DNA of 9,449 nucleotides, taken from contig CAZAGD010000122.1 in the NCBI GenBank assembly GCA_964484485.1, positions 1 through 9,449 of the forward strand, written 5' to 3'. Positions 1 to 6,352 of the stretch are shown here, piece by piece. Source of the stretch: CAZAGD01 sp964484485. GTDB taxonomy: Bacteria; Desulfobacterota; SM23-61. How positions within the stretch are numbered: position 1 is the first letter of the stretch; every line of letters begins with the position of its first letter. The position numbers were made by a program, and so were the translations under genes. The notes under the pieces were generated by a model. The model made no database searches. It saw only the letters and a program-made list of their open reading frames with translations, and was not told where the DNA came from.

Positions 1-986
1 TTTAAATGGGCCAGATTTGCTTGGGGCAGATCAGCAATTTCAATTATTTTTCTTTGTTGGGCCTCTTCCAGAAATTTCTTTCCTTGTTCAGAGCGCACAA
101 TTACTGTGTTCCACCCGGGAATGCCCTCAGCCGCGCCCACAGATAAATCGGCAAATTCAGCGGTCATATCAAGGCAGACATGGCAGGTCGGCCTAATGAA
201 AGGGCGAACCAAGTCCAATGGTATAGATTCTTTCTTTTCTGGAAAATCGATTTGCAGAACATTTGCTGGCGGAGGTGGTATATCCATCTTGCCGATTTTC
301 GAAACGGGGTAACTACTTTTAAGAAACCCCAAAAATTCGCGGTAAGACAAGGCCCAGGTGCAGAATAAGCCAATGACTAAAGCCGGTTTTTTTAAGAATT
401 CTTTATTATTTAGAGGGCTTAACTGCATTTTCCTAACTGCTAAAATCTGGCAAGGAATACCGACAATGGCTAAGTTCTTATGACCACCTTGCCCATCTTG
501 GTTCAGAGCTTGCAGGGTGGGCGAGGCGATATAATTAGAACCGGCACAAGTTAAAACTTCTTCTTCCCTTTTGACCAGAATTCCCTCAGAAAGAATGTCC
601 TTTCCTCTTCGCGTTAGGACAGCGCCATCAATCATTCCTTCCTTTAATGCTAAAAAAATTAAGGTAGAAGTAATGCCGCCGTACTGCGTTAGGGAAAGAG
701 TTCTTTGATCAAGAGAGCGGGCTATTAATATCTCTTGGTGAGTGCCTAAAGCATCAGCGGGATAGGAATTTTGAAAAATCTCTTGGTTAATAGTTTGCAG
801 GTTAGTAGAAGTACGGGGGCAAAAGGAGTAACATCTTCCTTGAGAAAGATTGCAATTGTCCATGAGGACGACTTTACCTTTATAGGCGCGAAAGTAAGGA
901 CAAAGACCAACACACGCCCCGCAAAGGGTGCACAGATCAGCTTTGATCACCTCTTTTTCCAGATCCTGAGGCCCCTTTATTTCCAT
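1..986 (-). CDS. FrhB-like coenzyme F420 hydrogenase/dehydrogenase beta-subunit family protein, 3' end missing
   Basis: The frame is open from an ATG at 986 to the left edge, giving 328 residues without a stop; the C-terminus lies outside. An AAGGA box sits about 9 bases before this ATG. The N-terminus has a ferredoxin-like cluster motif, CTLCGACVGLCP, with Cys19, 22, 25 and 29, then Cys45 and the pair C52-x3-C56-P. Further on are GGI (103-105), GIPCQ (176-180), FCTW (208-211) and C268-HVC-271 followed by D273 and ADLSVG (279-284). This order matches the FrhB/FdhB family, which carries FAD and 4Fe-4S clusters and moves electrons between ferredoxin, F420 or a partner enzyme. The usual GD after the last motif is GA here. 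Family members also include subunits that do not use F420, so the electron partner is unknown. It is probably cytoplasmic, as no signal peptide is visible. The partner genes may lie to the left. Confidence 0.88.
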   Translation of the reverse strand, partial: MEIKGPQDLEKEVIKADLCTLCGACVGLCPYFRAYKGKVVLMDNCNLSQGRCYSFCPRTSTNLQTINQEIFQNSYPADALGTHQEILIARSLDQRTLSLTQYGGITSTLIFLALKEGMIDGAVLTRRGKDILSEGILVKREEEVLTCAGSNYIASPTLQALNQDGQGGHKNLAIVGIPCQILAVRKMQLSPLNNKEFLKKPALVIGLFCTWALSYREFLGFLKSSYPVSKIGKMDIPPPPANVLQIDFPEKKESIPLDLVRPFIRPTCHVCLDMTAEFADLSVGAAEGIPGWNTVIVRSEQGKKFLEEAQQRKIIEIADLPQANLAHL

Positions 987-1170
987 TGCGCATTTTCCTT
1001 TTTTAAATATAGTTTTAAATTTAACGGGTATCTTTAATGTATACAAAATTATTAATTGGAGCAATTAAATATTTACAGTTATCACTCTCAACTTCCTCCA
1101 TTGGATGGTCTTATCGACTTCCGCGAATGAGACTGTGTCGTAGTTGAACATAAGAAATGAAACTAAATGT

Positions 1171-1196
1171 GGCAAGGGGCAAGCCCTTGCCCTACG
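1171..1196. repeat. Dispersed hairpin repeat, copy 1
   Basis: GGCAAGGG (1171-1178) pairs with CCCTTGCC (1184-1191) around a 5-base loop, followed by CTACG. The 25 bases at 1172-1196 recur without a mismatch at 5897-5921 in the same orientation. Two identical copies 4.7 kb apart, both between genes, point to a REP-like dispersed family. I recall similar hairpins scattered in environmental anaerobe genomes, but I could not check this. Confidence 0.8.
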
Positions 1197-1227
1197 TTTG
1201 AGATTTTTTTTAATTTGTCGCAGGGCA

Positions 1228-1246
1228 GCAAACTCTTGTGGTTTGC
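1228..1246. repeat. Small hairpin in spacer
   Basis: GCAAAC (1228-1233) and GTTTGC (1241-1246) form a 6-bp stem with a 7-base loop. It lies inside CAGGGCAGCAAACTC and its complement-like partner, and its layout resembles the repeat at 1171-1196. It may be a second, diverged REP-type unit. No U-tract follows on either strand, so it is not an obvious terminator. Confidence 0.4.
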
Positions 1247-1334
1247 CGAACCCGCGTCAAGATGCCATTTATTTTATGCTCCCATTAATAAATACAAAAG
1301 TAGGCCAGAAATTGATTCACTAAGATCGGAGAAA

Positions 1335-1733
1335 TCAACAATTACCGATCTTCGATTTAATAAATTCGGCAATCGTTTTTATGGAGGTGCCGGGGATGAA
1401 TACTTCAGCCACACCCATCTCTTTAAGCTTGGGAATATCTGTCTGTGGTATGATGCCACCTACTAAGACCATCTTGTCCCCGCCGCCTTTTTCCCGCAAC
1501 TGTTGGATGACTCTTTGGGTTAGGCTAAGATGGGCCCCCGAAAGGATGGAAAGTCCTACTACATCAACATCCTCTTGAATAGCGGCGTTGGCTATCTGTT
1601 CAGGAGTCTGACGTAAACCGGTATAGACTACTTCCATGCCGGCGTCTCGTAGGCCATACGCGATAACTTTTGCACCGCGGTCATGGCCGTCTAATCCCGG
1701 CTTAGCTACCAAAACCTTGATCTTCTTTTCCAT
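1335..1733 (-). CDS. B12-binding subunit of a methylmalonyl-CoA mutase-type enzyme
   Basis: A 132-residue protein made of a single cobalamin-binding domain. It shows D15-GHDRG (15-20), where His17 is the expected lower ligand of cobalt in base-off/His-on B12, then SILSG (62-66), VGGIIP (91-96) and PGT (114-116). In this family the domain pairs with a separate large subunit and holds adenosylcobalamin for carbon-skeleton rearrangement of acyl-CoAs, such as methylmalonyl-CoA to succinyl-CoA. About 130 residues is usual for a free-standing subunit. I chose the ATG at 1733 because AGGGG lies 8 bases upstream; a GTG at 1742 in the same frame would add three residues, but AGGGG would then abut the start. 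No large subunit, epimerase or MeaB-like gene is in the window, so the substrate cannot be named. Isobutyryl- or 2-hydroxyisobutyryl-CoA mutase small subunits look much the same. It lacks the N-terminal helical domain of methyltransferase corrinoid proteins. Confidence 0.9.
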   Translation of the reverse strand: MEKKIKVLVAKPGLDGHDRGAKVIAYGLRDAGMEVVYTGLRQTPEQIANAAIQEDVDVVGLSILSGAHLSLTQRVIQQLREKGGGDKMVLVGGIIPQTDIPKLKEMGVAEVFIPGTSIKTIAEFIKSKIGNC

Positions 1734-1763
1734 ATCCTTCACCCCTGCTTGAAAAATTTATCT

Positions 1764-1793
1764 ATTATCATATCCCCAAAATAAAATTGTTAA
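1764..1793 (-). promoter_or_regulatory. Possible promoter of the B12-binding subunit gene
   Basis: On the minus strand TTAACA (1793-1788) and GATAAT (1769-1764) are 18 bases apart, each one base from the sigma-70 consensus. Transcription would start near 1757, leaving a leader of about 24 bases before the ATG at 1733. The area is AT-rich, so chance matches are possible. Confidence 0.35.
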
Positions 1794-1820
1794 TTTCCCT
1801 TCAATCCACGCCTTTACCTA

Positions 1821-2120
1821 AGAGACTGTGTAATAATTAATAATTAGCTAACATTTGGTGAGGGGGCCGGATGCAGGCCAGGGGCAGGCATGAATGAAGA
1901 AGCATCGGCAGGAGAAGAAGTTGTTTAAAATTGATCAACGATTTTCCGCAAAGGGCAGGCGGATAGTTAAACTAAGCAAGATGATTAATCTTCTAAATCC
2001 GCCCGCACCGATGTAAGAGCCACTGCCTAATGATTCTGAATGAATGCTTGCCCCTGGCCTGCATCCAGCTTGCCCCTGGCCTTCCTCCATCCCTTTCTCC
2101 CCATGGCGACACAGTTTCTA
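1821..2120. mobile_element. Imperfect foldback element, MITE-like
   Basis: This stretch of about 300 bases reads as a large interrupted palindrome. The ends are AGAGACTGTGT (1821-1831) and, on the other strand, AGAAACTGTGT (2120-2110). Moving inward, 21 bases at 1869-1889 match the reverse complement of 2046-2066 with one mismatch. A GGCAG block and GGCGGAT (1958-1964, against ATCCGCC at 1997-2003) follow in the same order on both arms. No credible gene lies inside. Short inverted ends, collinear inverted blocks and small size suit a MITE or another non-autonomous repeat. I see no clear target-site duplication, which leaves the mobile nature unproven. A transcript of either strand could fold into a long hairpin. 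Confidence 0.55.
2046..2089. repeat. Two tandem 22-base units in the right arm of the foldback
   Basis: Units at 2046-2067 and 2068-2089 share 20 of 22 bases and both begin GCTTGCCCCTGGCCT or a one-base variant. The first unit is the one paired with 1869-1889 in the left arm. The left arm has only one copy, so the right arm seems to have gained a duplication. Confidence 0.75.
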
Positions 2121-2221
2121 ATGGGGGATGGGGAACGGGTATTGCTCAAAAATATTATGTTTTCGATATCGATTTTGGCAAAATTCTCGCTGCTTTTCAA
2201 GGATAAATTTAAAACATCATA

Positions 2222-5200
2222 TCAATTTGGCTTATGATCAAATTCACTTAAATATTTCTGAGCTTGCTGTAAGTCAAATTGAGCATTTAAATTAGAAAAA
2301 GTTTCTTTTGCGCGATCAAGATAAGTTTTATCTTTTAATAATCTACCTATTTCTAATTTTGTTAGCCCTCCTTCGTAGCGGGCACTTAGTAAATTAGCCA
2401 CGCCGAGGCTTCTCGCCCACCATTGGCGAGCGCGGCTAGGATGGCCGGCCAGCCATTCCCAAGTGCCCCGCAGGCGGTAAATAGTTATTTCAGAAACCCG
2501 AGCAAACTTACTTTGTTTGGCAGCGAAGATAATAGCCTTATAGGCCCTCTGCAGATCCTCTGCCTTTTTTGTTTTTTCGGCCAACATTAGATAAGCTTGG
2601 GCCTGATAGATAAAGTTGGGTAAGCAAGAAAAACCTCTTAAGCGATGTTGGTGGATAAGATTTGATCCTTCGTTGAGGGCAGAAAATGCCTTAGCGATTT
2701 CTCTCTGGCGCAAATAGCAGCGAGCCAGGATGGCACTGGCGTATGTTATTACTTGATAATCAGGAACGCCCCTTACTAAATCGAGAGCTTGTAGCATTTT
2801 CGTAATAGCGGCCTCTAATTCTCCGGACTGGTCGAGGGTCGAAGCTAACATGAATAATCCCCATCCCCAGGCTTGTCGATCGCCAGCGTCCTGGCTCACT
2901 TTAATTACACCTTCACAAAGGTGGAAGCGTTCGGAAATATTTTCGGGAATCCACAGCAAACTTTGGGCCATTTTTACACTGGCCCAACTTCGTAAGTTCC
3001 CTGCTTCCCAGTACCCTTTTGCTGATCGATGATAATGCTCGAGGGCCGCTGGGGCATTTCCCAAGGCGTGGTGCTCATGCAAAGCTAAGCCGAAATAAGC
3101 TTGACCGATAGCGTGGGGTTTTTTTATTTTTTCAGCCAGAGCAACAGCCCGTTTATGATAGTAATAGGCCAAGTATGGGGATGGTAAGTTGTTGAACGCT
3201 AAGCCCACGCCCATTGAAGCTAAAACTTGCTCAACATCAAAACCATGCTGCTCAGCAATATTTAAGATCAATAAAGAATCGAGAAGCAAACAAGGTGGAA
3301 TCATAAAGTAATCCATCCAAGCCATAGTAGCATATATCTGGCAAAGTTCTTGGGCTAAACTTGGCTTATCTTTTTGCTTTAGGCGCAAGAGTTTTGGAAA
3401 TATACGGTAGCCAGCTTGGCGCATTAGATTTTTTCCAATAGCCAAGAAAATACCCCTTCTGGTTTGCGGGTAAGGGCGGCCTAAATAATTCAGCGCCCGG
3501 AGCATGAATTCTCTCCCTAATTCGTTTTGCCCACGCCGAAATAGGGCTTCTCCCATTTTCCGCTCTAATAAAGCCTTTTGTTCTGGCTCCCAGCGATTTC
3601 CAAAGGCTTGGGCATGTGCTTCCAGAGCACGTCGATAATGCTCCAAAGCTTCGGCATCAGCCGCCATTTTTCCTGCTTGGTCGCCAGCCTTGATCAGATA
3701 ATCTCGCGCTATTTCCCATTTTTGAGCCTGGCTAAAATGAAAAGCGAGTAGTCCATAATATTCTCCCAAGCGGTCCGCAAAAAGCTCTTCCATGCATTTA
3801 CCCACTTGGTAATGGATTTCCTTCCTCTTTTGGAAAAGAATACTTTGGTAAATAGCTTCTTGAACAAGAACGTGTTTAAAAGCAAATTCCCATTCTGGAA
3901 TTCTCTTTCGTTCGCGCACTATCTCCAAATTTTGGAGTTCCTGCAACTGTTGATCGAGGTAATGGCCATTTGGGGCTAAAGCTTGGAGGATGCGGTAAAA
4001 GAAGATTCTGCCGATTACCGACGCTAATTTAAGAAGTTCCTTTAAATCTTCACTCAACGTATCAACCCGCGCCATAATTACTCCTTGGAGCGTATCGGGT
4101 ATGACGGTGGTCTCTGCTTTAGCTATAGTCCGCCATTTTCCCGTTGCTTTATCGCGGGCAAAGGCACCTAGGTCAATTAAGGCTCTAATTATTTCCTCAA
4201 GGAAAAAAGGATTGCCTTCGGCTTTATCTAAAATTTCCTTGCCCAAAGATGACGAAAATTTATCAATATGTAAAAAGTTGGAAACCAATTGCGCGCTTTC
4301 TTGAGGTGATAGAGGATTGAGCATAATTTCATGATAATATTCAGAATAATTCTTTGAGGCAATGTCCTGCAGACTTAATGCCGGGGTGCCCGGATCAGGA
4401 CGTCCGACGTTCCAAATAAGAATAGGAACCTCTTTGATCAAAGGATAGAGATGTTCCATCAATAACGCCGAAGATTGATCTGCCCAATGCAAATCTTCGA
4501 AGATTAGAACTAATGGTCTACGATGGGCCAATTGGGCGAAATAAAGTTTGGCTGCTCGAAAAACTTGATGGCCCATGGTCTCCGCATCTAAGTATTTAAT
4601 TCGTTCCCTATATGGCTCTGGAATTTTCAAATTTAGAAGGGTGGCTAAGTAAGGAAAGATTTCTGCGCTATCTTCGGGAAACAATTCTTGCACCCTCTTT
4701 TCAAGTTTTGACCAGCGCTCATCCTCAAGATCATTATGGCCTATTTTAGCATCGGCTTGGATAATTTCTAAAAAGGGATAGTAACTAATGCCTTGACTGA
4801 AAGAAAGAGCCCTTCCTTCTATAAAACAAAATTTATATGCGGAAAATTTCCGGCGCACTTCCGCTACCAAACGAGATTTTCCCAATCCCGCTTCGCCCAA
4901 TATGAATACCAGTCCGCCTTTTCCATTTGCTAAATTTTCTAAACAGTTGCTGAGGATATTTATTTCCTTATCTCGGCCCACCAGGGGAGAGCTAATGCCT
5001 CGTGCTTCCACTCCTCGCCAGGTTAAAGGCGTTGAGCGTATACCTAAAAGTTTATAAGCCAATACGGGTTCTAATTTTCCTTTTAATCTTAGGGGGCCGA
5101 GTTCTCGAAAAGTAAAGAGGTGATGGGTTTGGCGAAAAGTATCAGGTCCCACTAAAATTTCTCCTCCTTGGGCGAGGTGTGCCAAATGGGCGGCCAGATT

Positions 5201-5656
5201 TACGGCATCACCCATTACCGAATACTCCTGTCGGTTGGCACTTCCAATATAACCAGCTATGACTAACCCGCTATTAATGCCAAAATGGATATTTAAAGAT
5301 ATTTGGTGATTTATGTTAAACGTTTTTAATTCTTCTTGCATTTGCAGAGCCGTCCGTAGAGCACGTTCCGCATCATTTTCATGAGCGAAAGGCGCGCCAA
5401 AAAGAGCCATGATTTCATCCCCGATAAATTTATCTACTGTGCCGGCAAATTTGTTGATGACTGGAACAAGGTGATTAAAACAGGAATTCATAAGATCCCG
5501 CACATACTCAGGGTCCATGGTTTCTGCAAGTCTGGTGAAGCCTACAAGATCCGCAAACATGATCGTAACTAATTTGCGTTCACCAGGTAGATTTAATTTT
5601 CTGGCATAGAGAGAAGAAGAAAAGGGATCCAGAGAGGAATGCTTTTTATTTTTCAC
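2222..5656 (-). CDS. Class III adenylate/guanylate cyclase domain-AAA ATPase-TPR protein
   Basis: A 1144-residue cytoplasmic multidomain protein with a GTG start and GGAG 7 bases upstream. Residues 28-205 form a class III nucleotide cyclase domain with both metal-binding aspartates, D36 (FADLVGFT) and D80 (FIGDEIMALFG), plus purine-contact Lys76. Ser146 fills the second specificity position, as Thr/Ser does in class IIIb cyclases. Asn153 is present, but the transition-state Arg four residues later is His157, so activity may be lost or altered. Residues 223-490 form an AAA/STAND-like ATPase with Walker A GEAGLGKS (254-261), Walker B LVLIFEDLHWAD (382-393) and EGNPFFLEEIIR (480-491). From about 640 to the end the protein is helical with TPR-like repeats rich in A-x3-Y and ALEHY patterns, probably for protein binding. 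No LuxR-type DNA-binding domain or membrane segment is visible. The architecture and length are common in bacteria, but ligands and targets are mostly unknown. It stands alone, divergent from the TRAP operon. Confidence 0.9.
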   Translation of the reverse strand: MKNKKHSSLDPFSSSLYARKLNLPGERKLVTIMFADLVGFTRLAETMDPEYVRDLMNSCFNHLVPVINKFAGTVDKFIGDEIMALFGAPFAHENDAERALRTALQMQEELKTFNINHQISLNIHFGINSGLVIAGYIGSANRQEYSVMGDAVNLAAHLAHLAQGGEILVGPDTFRQTHHLFTFRELGPLRLKGKLEPVLAYKLLGIRSTPLTWRGVEARGISSPLVGRDKEINILSNCLENLANGKGGLVFILGEAGLGKSRLVAEVRRKFSAYKFCFIEGRALSFSQGISYYPFLEIIQADAKIGHNDLEDERWSKLEKRVQELFPEDSAEIFPYLATLLNLKIPEPYRERIKYLDAETMGHQVFRAAKLYFAQLAHRRPLVLIFEDLHWADQSSALLMEHLYPLIKEVPILIWNVGRPDPGTPALSLQDIASKNYSEYYHEIMLNPLSPQESAQLVSNFLHIDKFSSSLGKEILDKAEGNPFFLEEIIRALIDLGAFARDKATGKWRTIAKAETTVIPDTLQGVIMARVDTLSEDLKELLKLASVIGRIFFYRILQALAPNGHYLDQQLQELQNLEIVRERKRIPEWEFAFKHVLVQEAIYQSILFQKRKEIHYQVGKCMEELFADRLGEYYGLLAFHFSQAQKWEIARDYLIKAGDQAGKMAADAEALEHYRRALEAHAQAFGNRWEPEQKALLERKMGEALFRRGQNELGREFMLRALNYLGRPYPQTRRGIFLAIGKNLMRQAGYRIFPKLLRLKQKDKPSLAQELCQIYATMAWMDYFMIPPCLLLDSLLILNIAEQHGFDVEQVLASMGVGLAFNNLPSPYLAYYYHKRAVALAEKIKKPHAIGQAYFGLALHEHHALGNAPAALEHYHRSAKGYWEAGNLRSWASVKMAQSLLWIPENISERFHLCEGVIKVSQDAGDRQAWGWGLFMLASTLDQSGELEAAITKMLQALDLVRGVPDYQVITYASAILARCYLRQREIAKAFSALNEGSNLIHQHRLRGFSCLPNFIYQAQAYLMLAEKTKKAEDLQRAYKAIIFAAKQSKFARVSEITIYRLRGTWEWLAGHPSRARQWWARSLGVANLLSARYEGGLTKLEIGRLLKDKTYLDRAKETFSNLNAQFDLQQAQKYLSEFDHKPN

Positions 5657-5688
5657 TGGGAATCTCCAGAATTATACAAAAATTTCTC

Positions 5689-5694
5689 ATTATA
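5689..5694 (-). promoter_or_regulatory. Possible -10 box of the cyclase gene
   Basis: A perfect TATAAT reads on the minus strand at 5694-5689 and would give a leader of about 25 bases before the GTG at 5656. No good -35 box lies 16-18 bases upstream. Farther out, TTGACA (5790-5785) is followed after 17 bases by a weak TAATTT (5767-5762), an alternative promoter. Neither is secure. Confidence 0.3.
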
Positions 5695-5896
5695 GGCCTT
5701 CGCTGGTTAAGACGCTTTAATTCTTAAAATGAGGAGATTCGGGGTGAAACTTTTTGCCTCGAAATTAGCTCATCTACCCGGTTCTGTCAAGTTTTTTTCG
5801 CCGCGGCAAATAAGGCCAAATTGAGGTTGGCTGAAATGGTTAGAATCATTAATTCATCCTATCCCATAAGGCAAACCTACATGGCTGGCCAAATTT

Positions 5897-5921
5897 GCAA
5901 GGGGCAAGCCCTTGCCCTACG
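5897..5921. repeat. Dispersed hairpin repeat, copy 2
   Basis: This is identical over 25 bases to 1172-1196. The stem is GCAAGGG (5897-5903) with CCCTTGC (5909-5915), and the loop is 5 bases. The flanks of the two copies differ apart from a short AT-rich run before each, so the unit itself, not a larger duplication, is what is shared. Confidence 0.8.
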
Positions 5922-5950
5922 AGACATTTTATATAAATTTGCCCCCTGTT

Positions 5951-5980
5951 GCCCCTCTTTTCTAAAGAGGGGTTGGGGGA
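5951..5980. repeat. CCCCTCTTT/AAAGAGGGG hairpin repeat
   Basis: CCCCTCTTT (5952-5960) and AAAGAGGGG (5964-5972) form a perfect 9-bp stem with a TCT loop, followed by TTGGGGGAGATTA. I recall this hairpin plus G-rich tail as a common dispersed intergenic repeat in environmental bacterial genomes. It is not placed at the end of a gene, so a terminator role is less likely. Confidence 0.5.
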
Positions 5981-6078
5981 GATTATTTTTCTAAGGCCTC
6001 ATTTTAATGAGCCTCTCTCCCTCCCGCCTGAATTAAGCTGGGATTTAAAAACTGATCGACGGTCATTTAAAAAACTTG

Positions 6079-6108
6079 TTGACAATATTTTACTGTTTTT
6101 GATAGAAG
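6079..6108 (+). promoter_or_regulatory. Possible promoter of the TRAP operon
   Basis: A perfect TTGACA (6079-6084) is followed after 18 bases by TAGAAG (6103-6108), which matches the -10 consensus at four of six positions. It points at dctP and would leave a leader of about 240 bases holding the tandem repeat and the orphan Shine-Dalgarno. The weak -10 makes this tentative. Confidence 0.3.
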
Positions 6109-6189
6109 TATTCTGTTGTGTTATTAAAGCTTTTAGGAAATTAAATTAAGGGGAAAGATTTTATGAAACTTCATTAATGTCATTCCATT

Positions 6190-6219
6190 AAAGCAATTCT
6201 AAATAAAGCAATTCTAAAT
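6190..6219 (+). repeat. Perfect tandem duplication of a 15-base unit
   Basis: AAAGCAATTCTAAAT occurs twice head to tail (6190-6204 and 6205-6219) with no mismatch. A partial third piece, TTCTAAATAAA, follows near 6234. It could be a slippage duplication or a pair of binding sites upstream of dctP. Confidence 0.8.
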
Positions 6220-6272
6220 CCTGCCCGAAGATATTTCTAAATAAAAAATCTAAAAGGTGGGTAAAATTACCG

Positions 6273-6281
6273 AAAGGAGGT
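6273..6281 (+). promoter_or_regulatory. Orphan full-length Shine-Dalgarno sequence in the dctP leader
   Basis: AAAGGAGGT is a complete complement of the 16S rRNA 3' end, yet no ATG, GTG or TTG follows at a usable distance. An ATT at about 12 bases would open a short frame that ends in a TGA overlapping the dctP ATG, but an ATT start is rare. It may be a standby ribosome site or a remnant of a lost leader gene. Confidence 0.35.
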
Positions 6282-6352
6282 GGTTTTAAGCGTATTACAG
6301 ATATTCATAATTTTTATCCTTTGAAGAATAAAAAAGCAAGGAGGATGGAAAA

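Larger units (their letters stand above)
987..1334. other. Gene-free spacer with hairpin repeats
   Basis: This 348-base stretch lies between two minus-strand genes. I see no convincing gene on either strand. It holds a 12-base motif, GAGACTGTGTCG (1129-1140), that recurs inverted at 2107-2118 with one mismatch, a hairpin repeat at 1171-1196 that recurs at 5897-5921, and a second hairpin at 1228-1246. The AT-rich part next to the FrhB-like gene (about 1000-1080) probably holds its promoter. A TTGAGA box on the minus strand is visible there but has no good -10 partner. Confidence 0.6.
5657..6352. other. Divergent spacer between cyclase gene and TRAP operon
   Basis: About 700 bases without a credible gene. 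Frames that stay open for 60 codons or so run across repeat hairpins and show no protein-like pattern. The stretch holds promoter-like signals for both sides, the second copy of the dispersed hairpin repeat, an unrelated CCCCTCTTT/AAAGAGGGG hairpin, a tandem 15-base repeat and a strong but orphan Shine-Dalgarno sequence. The part next to dctP, from about 6080, would be its leader if the promoter at 6079 is real, which makes the leader unusually long (about 240 bases). Confidence 0.6.

Noticed and set aside
1322..1352. Hairpin AAGATCGG/CCGATCTT as a terminator of the B12-subunit gene
   Set aside because: The stop codon sits in a 15-base loop and no U-tract follows on the minus strand.
1167..1466. 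A 99-codon plus-strand frame across the spacer and the B12-subunit gene
   Set aside because: It runs over the hairpin repeats and antisense to a well-recognised B12-binding gene. Its protein has no family pattern, and no good ribosome site precedes it.
1335..1733. Corrinoid protein of a methyltransferase system (MtaC/MtbC type)
   Set aside because: It lacks the N-terminal helical B12-binding domain of that family, and its motifs and length fit the mutase subunit better.
2040..2237. A 65-codon plus-strand frame in the right arm of the foldback
   Set aside because: Its first part is the tandem repeat translated, so it is better explained as repeat sequence than as a gene.
5949..6149. A 66-codon plus-strand frame in the divergent spacer
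   Set aside because: It starts inside the CCCCTCTTT hairpin repeat and shows no protein-like features or ribosome site.
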